Counted from the stretch's first letter, positions 1 through 6,984 are shown. The stretch is 16,532 nt of DNA from an uncultured Bacteroides sp. (GCA_900556625.1 USPQ01000058.1:1-16532); one strand, 5' to 3'. Notes: a model not told the origin generated them from the sequence alone. Numbers and translations are program-made.

Positions 1-32
1 TCAATTCGGGGTGTTTTTGTTGATAATTCCAT
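1..32 (-). CDS. possible 5' end of a further operon gene (partial, cut by window edge)
   Basis: On the minus strand an ATG at 32-30 opens a frame that runs without a stop to the window edge and reads MELSTKTPRI. It begins 9 nt after the stop codon of the acyltransferase gene, a typical intra-operon spacing. Only ten codons are visible. The end 'TPRI' recalls the 'RIxxLDALRG' start of DUF418-type membrane proteins, but that is a guess from very little sequence. It could equally be untranslated spacer. Confidence 0.3.
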   Translation of the reverse strand, partial: MELSTKTPRI

Positions 33-41
33 GGGGCTAAT

Positions 42-1175
42 TTATGATTGTTTTTTAGTTAGTATTTGTTTTACCCATCTATTGGCAGGCTTTTCAAAAT
101 AATAATAAGAAAGTAAGCTAAGCGCAATAGTGATGCAAAAAATGACGGGGACACTTATCATCCAATGTATGTGCCATTGATACAGAGTAGCCATTTGGAG
201 GTATGTGAGTATAATAAATAAATGTATCAGATAGAAACTATAACTGATTTCTCCTCCTATCACTAAGACCCGATTGGATAGTAACCGGGATATATACCCT
301 CTTTGTAAGGCAAAGATAAGTATCACCAAAGAAACGGGTAGCCAGTAGTAACAAGAATAGCGGTATACTTTGGGAATGTCTGCGGCACAAAAATAGAAAA
401 CAAAAAATAAAATGACTACTCCTATTTCTAATAGTGTTCCGGTGGAATAAGAAATCTTTTTGTTGAATATTGACCGATAAAACTGATAAAGTAAAACACC
501 TACAAAAAAGTCCGGCAGGCGGGTGATTGGATTTACATACCAGTATGCTTTAATTTGTTCTTCAGCAGTCAGATGCATACCTGTCAGCATAATCAGCAGG
601 CAGATGAAAAGAGTGATACATAGATTCCGTTTACTATTTAAGAAAGGAATGATGAGGGGGAAACAGAAATAAAATAACTGTTCGCAGCCCAGACTCCACG
701 AAGGACTATTGAATGAGAAAAAATAATCTGCAGAAGGGAAGAACGGTTGCAATAAAAAAGTGGAAGCGGCGAAGTGTTTTATCCAGTCTGTCGTATCGTT
801 GTATTGAACATACCCTCCTATGCATGCGGCAATTAATAGAGTAAGTAGATGGAGGGGGTAAATGCGGGCAATGCGTGCTACCCAAAAAGTACGTTTGGTG
901 GTGATCTTTTCCAATAACTTTTCTTCATAATTATAGGCAATAATGAAGCCACTAAGGATGAAAAAAAAGCTGACTCCAACAAATCCTTCTTTAAAGAAGT
1001 GTGTGTCGAAGCTCGGATCCAGAACATAACAATGTGCCCCGAATACCATCAAGGCAAATAATATTCGTAAAGAAGTTAATGTGTTAATCACGATACTTAT
1101 CAGTTTTTTTGTATTCGCTGACAAAAGTACTGTTTTCTTGTGATATAAAAATTCACATAGATTAAAAAGAATCAA
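42..1175 (-). CDS. acyltransferase family 3 (OafA/YrhL-like) membrane protein
   Basis: Integral-membrane acyltransferase that typically moves an acetyl or acyl group onto surface sugars such as O-antigen, capsule or peptidoglycan. The N-terminal stretch TSLRILFALMVFGAH matches the family's opening helix with its conserved Arg and His. FFFILSGFIIAYNY follows, then many hydrophobic helices and the C-terminal SYSFYLIHL plus YYYFEKPANRW blocks, also typical of the family. The longest frame (377 aa) starts at a TTG that overlaps the stop of the upstream crp-like gene as TTGA. An internal GTG at 1091-1089 (about 349 aa) starts just before the first helix and fits the family better, so the start is uncertain. 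It is last in the visible nudC-crp-acyltransferase group. The acyl acceptor cannot be told from sequence. Confidence 0.88.
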   Translation of the reverse strand: MILFNLCEFLYHKKTVLLSANTKKLISIVINTLTSLRILFALMVFGAHCYVLDPSFDTHFFKEGFVGVSFFFILSGFIIAYNYEEKLLEKITTKRTFWVARIARIYPLHLLTLLIAACIGGYVQYNDTTDWIKHFAASTFLLQPFFPSADYFFSFNSPSWSLGCEQLFYFCFPLIIPFLNSKRNLCITLFICLLIMLTGMHLTAEEQIKAYWYVNPITRLPDFFVGVLLYQFYRSIFNKKISYSTGTLLEIGVVILFFVFYFCAADIPKVYRYSCYYWLPVSLVILIFALQRGYISRLLSNRVLVIGGEISYSFYLIHLFIILTYLQMATLYQWHIHWMISVPVIFCITIALSLLSYYYFEKPANRWVKQILTKKQS

Positions 1176-1750
1176 GATTCAGACCGTAGGCGGCTAAGAT
1201 GTTGGGGAGTCATGCCTAGAAAGGAGGCTATATATCCCAATTGGGCACGGTGAATGACATCGGGTTGCTCACGTAAAAGTTGTTCATAACGTTCTTTGGC
1301 CGGAAGATACAATCGGTTGATATGGTGAATATCCATGTACAACAAACATTCCTGATGAATGACACGTCCCCAGTTGGCAATTTCTATATTAGTTTCATAA
1401 ATCTGATTTAAATCTTCAATACGTATGGCATATAGTTCACAATCTTCCAGTAATTCTACATATTCGTATCCCGGTTGATTATGATATAAATCTTTCATGG
1501 CAAAGGTAATATCACCTTCGCGTGAAAACCAGATCGTGATTTCTTCTCCGTCACGTAAACAATAGGACCTACAAAACCCTTTTTCAATAAAGTAGACGTG
1601 GCGGTCTAGTACTCCACCGTGTATCAGTAAATGTTTTTTAGGAAGCTCCATTTTCTTCATATAGCTGAAGAGTACTTCTAAAGAACTGTCGGATACCGGA
1701 TAATACTGACGGATTCCTTTGATGATATTTTCCATGTTTGATTTATTCAT
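1172..1750 (-). CDS. Crp/Fnr-family transcriptional regulator
   Basis: Regulator with an N-terminal cyclic-nucleotide-binding-like beta-roll (about residues 20-115, including HVYFIEKGFCRSY and ITIWFSREGD) and a short C-terminal DNA-binding helix-turn-helix (about 165-192, YIASFLGMTPQHLSRLR). The 192-aa length is normal for the short Bacteroidetes Crp-like group, whose members often lack the residues needed to bind cAMP; the effector here is unknown. The ATG at 1750 overlaps the end of the nudC-like gene by 8 nt. An in-frame ATG at 1735 (Met6) would remove the overlap and is equally plausible. The gene is co-oriented and packed with nudC-like and acyltransferase genes, so it is probably co-transcribed with them and may be autoregulated. 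Confidence 0.9.
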   Translation of the reverse strand: MNKSNMENIIKGIRQYYPVSDSSLEVLFSYMKKMELPKKHLLIHGGVLDRHVYFIEKGFCRSYCLRDGEEITIWFSREGDITFAMKDLYHNQPGYEYVELLEDCELYAIRIEDLNQIYETNIEIANWGRVIHQECLLYMDIHHINRLYLPAKERYEQLLREQPDVIHRAQLGYIASFLGMTPQHLSRLRSES

Positions 1751-2531
1751 TTGGATGCTCTATCCACCAATCAATCATCTTTCGGGCAAGACTAAGTTTT
1801 CTGGGAAGTTCGGGTAAATTGTCTCTTGTATAAAAGTCTCCCGAACTCAATTCTTCATCTTGGAGGTTGATTTCCCCTCCGGCATAATCAGCAATAAAGC
1901 CGACCATTAGTCCGCTGGGATAAGGCCAGGGCTGATTACCGAAATAAGTGATATTCTTTACATCCAGTCCGGTTTCTTCTTTCACTTCACGTGCTACACA
2001 TTCTTCTAGCGTTTCTCCGGTTTCCAGAAATCCGGCAACGAGACTGTTGAATGTTCCTTTAAAATTGCGGGCGTGCACTAAGAGTAGTGAATCTTTTTTT
2101 CTCACTAATACAAGAATCGCTGTGGAAATGGAAGGATATACCTCCCGGCCACATTTCGGACAACGCTTCATGATAGATTCTTTCTGTTCCATAGGCGTGC
2201 CGCAGGCGGAACAAAAGCGGCTGTTTCTATCCCAATGCAGAATCTCATGTGCTTTTCCTGCTGTCTGATAATGAGACAAAGGAAGATATTCATAGGAGGC
2301 ACGAAGCCCTATCATGATCCATTGCTCCGATTCTTCAATGGGAGAGGAGAGGGAGAAAGCCTTGCAGTTTCTCCCTTCCAGTGTAGTGATATTGTGTACG
2401 GTTGTTTTTTCTTTAATAACAATAGGAGAGCTTTCTCCACATGGGACGGTATATATACCATCCTCTTTTTTCTCAAGAAGCAGTTGGTCTTTGTAAAAGA
2501 TAAACCACCATGATTGTGCTGTCTGATTCAT
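1743..2531 (-). CDS. nudC: NADH pyrophosphatase / NAD-cap hydrolase NudC-like NUDIX protein
   Basis: Hydrolyses the pyrophosphate of NAD(H), giving NMN(H) plus AMP; family members can also remove NAD caps from RNA. A variable N-terminal domain (1-100) is followed by a four-cysteine zinc ribbon (C107, C110, C124, C127). The NUDIX box runs from G167 with E173, R181, E182, E185, E186 and G188, so all catalytic positions are kept. The NudC signature QPWPYP is at 200-205 (usual form SQPWPFP). The 262-aa length fits the family (E. coli NudC is about 257 aa). It is first of a minus-strand group with the crp-like and acyltransferase genes. Its upstream region was invaded by a palindromic mobile element ending 78 nt before its ATG, which may have separated it from ABC-F transcription. 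Confidence 0.93.
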   Translation of the reverse strand: MNQTAQSWWFIFYKDQLLLEKKEDGIYTVPCGESSPIVIKEKTTVHNITTLEGRNCKAFSLSSPIEESEQWIMIGLRASYEYLPLSHYQTAGKAHEILHWDRNSRFCSACGTPMEQKESIMKRCPKCGREVYPSISTAILVLVRKKDSLLLVHARNFKGTFNSLVAGFLETGETLEECVAREVKEETGLDVKNITYFGNQPWPYPSGLMVGFIADYAGGEINLQDEELSSGDFYTRDNLPELPRKLSLARKMIDWWIEHPNE

Positions 2532-2550
2532 TTTAATTCTAATTCTTGAT

Positions 2551-2565
2551 CTTCGCGCTGCGAAG
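2551..2565. other. small GC-rich dyad upstream of nudC-like gene
   Basis: CTTCGC and GCGAAG are perfectly complementary around a 3-nt loop, 20 nt before the nudC-like start codon. On the minus strand it would form a hairpin in the 5' leader. An A/T-rich run on its upstream side means that, read on the plus strand, it is followed by TTATAAAAAA. Its role is unknown: operator, mRNA stabiliser or chance. Confidence 0.35.
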
Positions 2566-2600
2566 TTATAAAAAAACTAGATTGATATTTAGACTTATCA

Positions 2601-2609
2601 GATAAAATA
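2601..2609. repeat. target-site duplication, left copy (GATAAAATA)
   Basis: The 9-mer GATAAAATA directly abuts the left end of the palindromic element and recurs exactly at its right end (2803-2811). This is the signature of a transposition event that makes a 9-bp staggered cut. Confidence 0.85.
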
Positions 2610-2802
2610 CAGGGCAACTGCACCAAAATTTGATTCATAACGGTACGTAAATGAACTATTTCACCACAGAGGACACGGAGGACACAGAGGCTATAATTGT
2701 CTATGAATTAGAACTTTGAAACCTCTGCGTCCTCCGTGTCCTCTGTGGTGAAAAGAATCAAAACTGTGCGGATATGAATTAAATTTTGGTGCGGTTGCCC
2801 TG
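2610..2802. mobile_element. 193-bp palindromic MITE-like element
   Basis: Non-coding element bounded by terminal inverted repeats beginning CAGGGCAAC and ending GTTGCCCTG (outer arms about 2610-2638 and 2774-2802, nearly identical), flanked by 9-bp direct repeats. The inner arms 2659-2690 and 2722-2753 are complementary over 32 bp with one mismatch and consist of a 9-bp tandem motif (CACAGAGGA/CACGGAGGA). The arms are the same length throughout (81 nt each around a 31-nt centre), so the whole element is one imperfect palindrome. It encodes no protein and would have needed a transposase in trans. CAGGG ends with an 8-10-bp duplication suggest the ISAs1 family; this is inferred from memory of family ends. 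It sits between the ABC-F stop and the nudC start and would form a strong hairpin in a read-through transcript. Confidence 0.85.
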
Positions 2803-2811
2803 GATAAAATA
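2803..2811. repeat. target-site duplication, right copy (GATAAAATA)
   Basis: Exact copy of the 9-mer at 2601-2609, adjoining the right terminal inverted repeat. It lies 8 nt beyond the stop codon of the ABC-F gene, so the insertion just missed that coding region. Confidence 0.85.
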
Positions 2812-2819
2812 TCAATAGA

Positions 2820-4520
2820 CTAACTCAATAAAATGCATTGTTCGACACCAATTTCCTGAATAAAATAATTGTCGTGTGAGATTGCTATCACAGTACCTGC
2901 ATAATTTTTGATAGTAGCAGTGATAATTTCAATACTTTGTATGTCCAAATTGTTGGTAGGTTCATCCAGGATAAACATATCAGGGGTATTGTTACTAATC
3001 ATCAGACAGCAGAAAGCGAGACGCATTTTCTCACCACCACTAAGTTTCCGGCAGGATTTGTCCCATTCGGATGCAGGAAACAAGTAACGGTTTAGAATAA
3101 TCTTTATTTCATGCTCCGGCAGATTCCGACTGTTGAAAGCGTAAGCCTGTTCAAGAATACTGTTCCGGTCGTCAATGATCGAATACTCTTGATTCAAATA
3201 GACATAGCTAAAGTCTGTACGTGTCAGGGTTCCTTCCTGTGGTTGAAGCTGGCCGGTGATTAATTTCAATAGAGTTGTTTTCCCGCTGCCGTTGGCTCCT
3301 TCTATGCGGAGGCGGTCTCCGCTCTTTAGTTGAAAGCTGACAGGAGCTTGCCAAAGCTGTTGTTTTGAGATACTATTTTCCTGAATATCATTGCTATTCG
3401 GATTGGGAAGACAACCTGTGTCAGACGAATTTATTTCATCATTTGTCAGAATATTATTGTTAATCGAATTGGAATGATAACTGAAATTAATCTCTTTTGC
3501 TGTCACTAATATTTTCCCGATATGAAGCGAGGAACTGTTGAAGTCGGTTTTTAATGCAGCAGTCGGAGAGAGCGAACCTCGAAGCTGGTTGCGCTCATCT
3601 GTTAACTTCTCGGCTTTTTCCTGATGAACGCCAGTCAGTTTACTAGTGCTCTTCTCGGATTTCCCTTGGAGTGCGTTCAATACAATGCGTGGAACTCCTT
3701 TTTTTATATTACTCTTTTCGCCGCGTACATTCTGTTTGTCCCTGCGTTCGGCCGTTTCGCGAGCCACTTTACGGGCAATACGTAGTGCCTTTTCTTTTTC
3801 TTCAATACGTTGTTGCAATGCTTCCTGCATCAGCGTTTTTTGTTCTTTGTAGAATTCGTAATTTCCGCCATAATAATTGATTTGATGCTTCTCTAGTTCG
3901 CAAATCTCGGGGAGAAGATTGAGCAGGGTACGGTCATGACTTACCACCAACAGGGTGGAACGATATTTCTCTACCCAGTCATATAAACGTTGTCTGCCGG
4001 AAGAATCGAGATGATTGGTCGGTTCATCCATAAGTATGACAGATGGATGATGAATGTCCATACCTGCCAGGAATACGCGGGTCTTTTCGCCGCCACTAAG
4101 CAGATTCATCGGGTAGGATAGCGTAAACTGTCCTAATCCCCATAAATCGAGAGCGGCGATGGAACGTTCTTCGATATTCCAGTCATCATTTAGAATGGTG
4201 AAATTCTCGTTTGAGACATCTCCTGTCAGGATAGCGTGCAGAGCTTGCTGTTTACGTTCAATTTGCAGAGCTTGTGCGATGGTCAGTGAATCATATTGCC
4301 CGAAATGTTGCGGGATATAATATAGGTCGTCCGGGCGGACAATGACACCGGAAGAGGGTGATAACTGTCCGGCAATAATTTGTAGCAAAGTAGACTTGCC
4401 ACAACCATTGTTACCGACTAATCCCAATTTCTGCCCTTTACTGATGGCGAAATTGAGGTCACTGAATAATACTTCTTTATCCGGATGGATATAGCTGATT
4501 TGTTGGATACTGATAGACAT
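2820..4520 (-). CDS. ABC-F family ATPase (ribosome-associated, antibiotic-resistance type candidate)
   Basis: Soluble protein with two ATP-binding cassettes and no membrane segment, the layout of ABC-F factors that act on the ribosome, several of which displace antibiotics. Cassette 1 has Walker A GNNGCGKS (36-43), signature LSGGEK (141-146), Walker B ILMDEPTNHLD (162-172) and switch His195. Cassette 2 has Walker A GANGSGKT (408-415), signature LSGGEK (493-498), Walker B FILDEPTNNLD (516-526) and His549. The linker (about 225-335) is long and highly charged, as expected for the element that enters the ribosomal exit or P-site region. An Asn/Ser-rich segment of about 40 residues (348-388) interrupts the start of cassette 2. 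The 566-aa length, long linker and long 5' leader with tiny ORFs favour a resistance-type ABC-F over a housekeeping one; the drug class cannot be told. Confidence 0.9.
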   Translation of the reverse strand: MSISIQQISYIHPDKEVLFSDLNFAISKGQKLGLVGNNGCGKSTLLQIIAGQLSPSSGVIVRPDDLYYIPQHFGQYDSLTIAQALQIERKQQALHAILTGDVSNENFTILNDDWNIEERSIAALDLWGLGQFTLSYPMNLLSGGEKTRVFLAGMDIHHPSVILMDEPTNHLDSSGRQRLYDWVEKYRSTLLVVSHDRTLLNLLPEICELEKHQINYYGGNYEFYKEQKTLMQEALQQRIEEKEKALRIARKVARETAERRDKQNVRGEKSNIKKGVPRIVLNALQGKSEKSTSKLTGVHQEKAEKLTDERNQLRGSLSPTAALKTDFNSSSLHIGKILVTAKEINFSYHSNSINNNILTNDEINSSDTGCLPNPNSNDIQENSISKQQLWQAPVSFQLKSGDRLRIEGANGSGKTTLLKLITGQLQPQEGTLTRTDFSYVYLNQEYSIIDDRNSILEQAYAFNSRNLPEHEIKIILNRYLFPASEWDKSCRKLSGGEKMRLAFCCLMISNNTPDMFILDEPTNNLDIQSIEIITATIKNYAGTVIAISHDNYFIQEIGVEQCILLS

Positions 4521-4622
4521 GATGATCTATTGGGTTTGAGGTTGAAAATAGAGTGAAAAAAATCACAGGATAGGGGGAACGACAAACACAATACTGGCTA
4601 AACAACACGGATTTCGTGATGC

Positions 4623-4643
4623 TTAACAAAATAGAAAAAGCAT
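4623..4643 (-). CDS. putative leader peptide MLFLFC (6 codons)
   Basis: ATG at 4643-4641 is followed by five codons, giving MLFLFC, and a TAA, 102 nt before the ABC-F start. The ORF is strongly hydrophobic and sits between the two arms of a possible 9-bp stem. Short leader peptides of this kind stall ribosomes in the presence of an antibiotic and unmask a downstream gene. A six-codon ORF can arise by chance, so the call rests on context. Confidence 0.4.
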   Translation of the reverse strand: MLFLFC

Positions 4644-4677
4644 ATAAGAAAAGTGATGTTTACTTAGAAGTGTTGTC

Positions 4678-4695
4678 TTACTTAGTAATTCTCAT
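4678..4695 (-). CDS. putative leader peptide MRITK (5 codons)
   Basis: ATG at 4695-4693 followed by AGA ATT ACT AAG TAA gives MRITK. It would be the first ORF of the ABC-F leader transcript, some 25-30 nt after the predicted start site. Its stop codon adjoins the left arm of the possible attenuator stem (4678-4670), so a ribosome on it would cover that arm. This is a candidate only; a frame of this size is not significant by itself. Confidence 0.35.
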   Translation of the reverse strand: MRITK

Positions 4696-4724
4696 TGTGG
4701 TAGGTATATAGTTTAACTTGGCTG

Positions 4725-4732
4725 CAAAGATA
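4725..4732 (-). promoter_or_regulatory. candidate -7 promoter element (TATCTTTG) for the ABC-F gene
   Basis: On the minus strand TATCTTTG is a full match to the Bacteroides -7 consensus TAnnTTTG. No clear TTTG -33 element is present 19-21 nt upstream. Transcription from here would begin near 4718 and leave a leader of about 200 nt. A 13-bp dyad AATGAACTTCATT (4773-4785) lies 40 nt upstream and might be a regulator site. Confidence 0.5.
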
Positions 4733-4790
4733 ACACTTTCTATTAGATTTCGCTCTATTAAGACTGAAAAAGAATGAACTTCATTTATTT

Positions 4791-4878
4791 AGAGGCTCCG
4801 TTTACCTCATTCAGAGCCTCCGATTACTCCAAATAGAGCCTCTGTTTACCCTATTCAGAGGCTCTGTTTTAGAAGTGA
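4791..4878. repeat. four tandem copies of a 22-bp repeat
   Basis: Four head-to-tail units of 22 bp start at 4791, 4813, 4835 and 4857. Each begins AGAG(G/C)CTC(C/T)G and continues with a T/A/C-rich spacer such as TTTACC..ATTC; the last unit diverges after about 14 bp. On the minus strand the unit reads AAACRGAGGCTCTGAATRGGGT. One unit at the left edge has GAGCCTC where the others have GAGGCTC, so it can pair with its neighbours over 7-8 bp, and units at 4835 and 4857 can pair over 10 bp on the plus strand. The array lies between the rclA-like stop and the ABC-F promoter and could act as a terminator, a protein-binding array or a repeat of unknown role. Confidence 0.75.
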
Positions 4879-4897
4879 GTTATACTCTTTCTTATTC

Positions 4898-6271
4898 TTA
4901 TACATCAAACAGTTGATTTAATCCTTCACTCATACTGGGATGCGTGAAGATAAAATCGCGCAGGAAAGTGGCATTCTGCCCTGTCTTTATTGCCATAGCT
5001 ACAATATTTATAATTTCCGAAGCGTCAGCGCAAAATAAGGTACATCCCATAATTTTTCCATTATGATTGTTGATGATTGCTTTCAGCATACCGTCCGTCT
5101 GTTGCAATGTACGTGAACGGACAACGGAAGTTGCCGGAAGTCGGGATACTTTGAACGAATAACCTCTTTTCAGTGCTTCTTCTTCAGTAATGCCAATATG
5201 CGCTAAAGGCGGATCAATAAATACGGCATATTGAACAGGATCCCTATCTCCGATATCACGTTTCTTATCTCCGAAGAGTTGATCGCGTATAATCCGAAAA
5301 TCATCTAGTGAAAGATAAGTAAATTGTGGTCCGCCTTTTACGTCTCCCATTGCCCATACGTGAGGAACGGTGGTGCGCAACTGATCGTTTACAACAATTG
5401 CTCCGTGTGCATCTACTTTTACACCTGCTGCTTGTAAATTCAATCCTTCGATCATCGGTTTCCGCCCTGTTGCGATAAGAATTGCGTCTCCGTCTACAAA
5501 GTAAGGAGTGCGGTCAGATACATCCGAATAAGTCAGTGTCACTCCGTCACTCGTATCATGAATAGACTGTGCGCGTGTATTCAAATGAATCTCAATGCCT
5601 TTTTTCTCCATTACATCTTTGACATTGTTAGCGATATCTTGATCGTTGCGAGGCATAAAACGGTTGCCTCCTTCAAGAATCGTCACTTTACTGCCAAATC
5701 CGGCAAACATCGAAGCGAACTCCAAACCGATATATCCGCCGCCGACAATAATTAAATGTTTTGGCAGGACATTCATATCCAAAAGTGTGGAGCTGGTATA
5801 CACATACTTACTTTGTTGAATCCCGTCGATTGCCGGAATGATCGGAGTGGAACCGGTATTGATGAAAATTTCCTTTCCTTGCAGTTCAATATCTCCGTTG
5901 GGAAGCACTACTTTTATAGTGTTAGGTGATACAAAGGAAGCTGTCCCTGTATAAATAGTCACATTCGGACGCTTGCTTAGATTCTCGTAATTAGTTTCCC
6001 GAAGAAAAGAGGTTAGCCTGTTCTTACGGGCAATAGCCTGCTTATACATATTAGTCTGCTTCAGAAAATCCCCATGGTATAGCAATGAAGACATCTCTGC
6101 TTCATGTATCAATGCCTTTGTCGGGATGCAGGCTATGTTAGGACAAGAACCTCCGTACATCATGTTGGAGCGTTCTACGATGGCAACTTGCCACCCTCGA
6201 TTGGAAAGTTCGGCAGCCAGGACTTTTCCTGCCTTGCCGAATCCTATAATAATTGCATCATACTGTTTCAT
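4898..6271 (-). CDS. rclA: RclA-like FAD/NAD(P) disulfide oxidoreductase
   Basis: Cytoplasmic flavoprotein of the class I pyridine-nucleotide-disulfide oxidoreductase family. The N-terminal FAD site IIGFGKAGKVLAAEL (8-22) carries the family variant GFGKAGK seen in E. coli RclA (YkgC). The redox pair is C43 and C48 in GGSCPNIACIPTK. A second Rossmann motif VGGGYIGLEFASMF binds NAD(P)H, ATGRKP and AMGDVKGG form the second FAD contacts, and the C-terminal H444-P445...E449 is the catalytic base pair. The 457-aa length fits the family (about 441-470). E. coli RclA protects against hypochlorous acid and reduces copper; the adjacent rclC-like gene supports that assignment over mercuric reductase or lipoamide dehydrogenase. 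It lies 98 nt downstream of rclC in the same direction. Confidence 0.9.
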   Translation of the reverse strand: MKQYDAIIIGFGKAGKVLAAELSNRGWQVAIVERSNMMYGGSCPNIACIPTKALIHEAEMSSLLYHGDFLKQTNMYKQAIARKNRLTSFLRETNYENLSKRPNVTIYTGTASFVSPNTIKVVLPNGDIELQGKEIFINTGSTPIIPAIDGIQQSKYVYTSSTLLDMNVLPKHLIIVGGGYIGLEFASMFAGFGSKVTILEGGNRFMPRNDQDIANNVKDVMEKKGIEIHLNTRAQSIHDTSDGVTLTYSDVSDRTPYFVDGDAILIATGRKPMIEGLNLQAAGVKVDAHGAIVVNDQLRTTVPHVWAMGDVKGGPQFTYLSLDDFRIIRDQLFGDKKRDIGDRDPVQYAVFIDPPLAHIGITEEEALKRGYSFKVSRLPATSVVRSRTLQQTDGMLKAIINNHNGKIMGCTLFCADASEIINIVAMAIKTGQNATFLRDFIFTHPSMSEGLNQLFDV

Positions 6272-6340
6272 AACTTCTTTGATTAACGATTTGTATTAGG
6301 CTATATAACACAGGGTAAAGCCTATTTGTTTCGTTATCTC

Positions 6341-6358
6341 AAGAAGTCGGAACTTCTT
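6341..6358. other. hairpin between rclC-like and rclA-like genes
   Basis: AAGAAGT and ACTTCTT form a perfect 7-bp stem with a 4-nt loop, starting 12 nt after the rclC-like stop codon on the minus strand. No U-run follows, so it is not a standard intrinsic terminator; it may be an mRNA processing or stability element, or partly reduce read-through into rclA. Confidence 0.45.
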
Positions 6359-6369
6359 ACGGAGTCAGA

Positions 6370-6951
6370 TTAGTCTTTTTTAATTATTTTGAGTACGCGT
6401 TGTGACGAGTCGGATAATAATACTACAGCACTGGCTAGGATCACAATGTCTTTAATCACCAGCCGCCCTGCACCGGAGAGTAATGGAAAGCCGAATTCTC
6501 CACTACCCAGATTAGGAACCCATACTTCGGGAGTCGTGACGAGAAAGGATAGTGTGCCGAGTGTCATGATAATGGCTAATGTGTCGCCTATCAGTCCTAC
6601 TTTCGGGAAAAAGATTCCTAGAAATACTAGAATGCCGATACTCATGATGAGCGCTCCCAATCCGTAGGAGAAAGTATATGTATTGTTTGCTTCGTGCCAT
6701 GCACGATTCTCCGGCACGAAAGCGCCTTCCGGATTTTTGTATTCTTTGTATTCGGGTGCGTCTTTAGCATAGAAGAAACTCATGAAAGGACTGTTGGCAA
6801 CAAACGGAACAATCCCGTCGGCCTCATAGTGAAAATACTTCAATCCGCCAATCCATACGAATACTACTAAGATAGCTACGCGGATAAATTTGATACCGAA
6901 ATTCTTCAGACCGGATGTGAAGGTTAGTAGAGTGATAAATTTCTCTTTCAT
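6370..6951 (-). CDS. rclC: RclC-like inner-membrane protein (DUF417 family)
   Basis: Small membrane protein of the DUF417/YkgB family. Recognised blocks shared with E. coli RclC are VWIGGLKYFHYEADGIVPFV, ANSPFMSFFY, the acidic loop PEYKEYKNPEGAFVPENRAW, ANNTYTFSYGLG, TLSFLVTTPEVWVP and LSGAGRLVIKD. Four hydrophobic helices can be seen (about 20-38, 93-115, 120-142 and 163-180). E. coli RclC is needed for survival of reactive chlorine stress, with an unknown biochemical role. The 193-aa length matches the family. It has its own candidate promoter with an AraC-like operator, lies 87 nt downstream of the araC gene, and precedes rclA in the same direction. Confidence 0.93.
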   Translation of the reverse strand: MKEKFITLLTFTSGLKNFGIKFIRVAILVVFVWIGGLKYFHYEADGIVPFVANSPFMSFFYAKDAPEYKEYKNPEGAFVPENRAWHEANNTYTFSYGLGALIMSIGILVFLGIFFPKVGLIGDTLAIIMTLGTLSFLVTTPEVWVPNLGSGEFGFPLLSGAGRLVIKDIVILASAVVLLSDSSQRVLKIIKKD

Positions 6952-6984
6952 CTTGTTGGGGTTTTATTGGTTTAACTTACACCG

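Larger units (their letters stand above)
4521..4718 (-). promoter_or_regulatory. long 5' leader of the ABC-F gene, candidate translation-attenuation region
   Basis: About 200 nt separate the candidate -7 element (4732-4725) from the ABC-F ATG. The leader carries two complete very short ORFs (4695-4678 and 4643-4623) and two segments that can pair over 9 bp with one G-U (AGACAACAC at 4678-4670 with GTGTTGTTT at 4608-4600). The second mini-ORF lies inside that loop, and the stop of the first abuts the left arm. This is the usual architecture of drug-inducible attenuation upstream of resistance genes. The pairing is short, and the regulation is inferred rather than shown. Confidence 0.5.

Noticed and set aside
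2235..2513. plus-strand open frames antisense to the nudC-like gene
   Set aside because: They mirror a strongly supported coding sequence, show no family motifs and have no promoter.
2659..2753. CRISPR-like or tRNA-like structure in the CACAGAGGA repeats
   Set aside because: The units are 9 bp with no unique spacers and form one palindrome bounded by terminal repeats and a target duplication, so a MITE explains them.
4898..6271. mercuric reductase or dihydrolipoamide dehydrogenase
   Set aside because: The GFGKAGK FAD motif and the neighbouring DUF417 gene fit RclA; there are no mer genes, no C-terminal vicinal cysteines and no 2-oxoacid dehydrogenase genes nearby.
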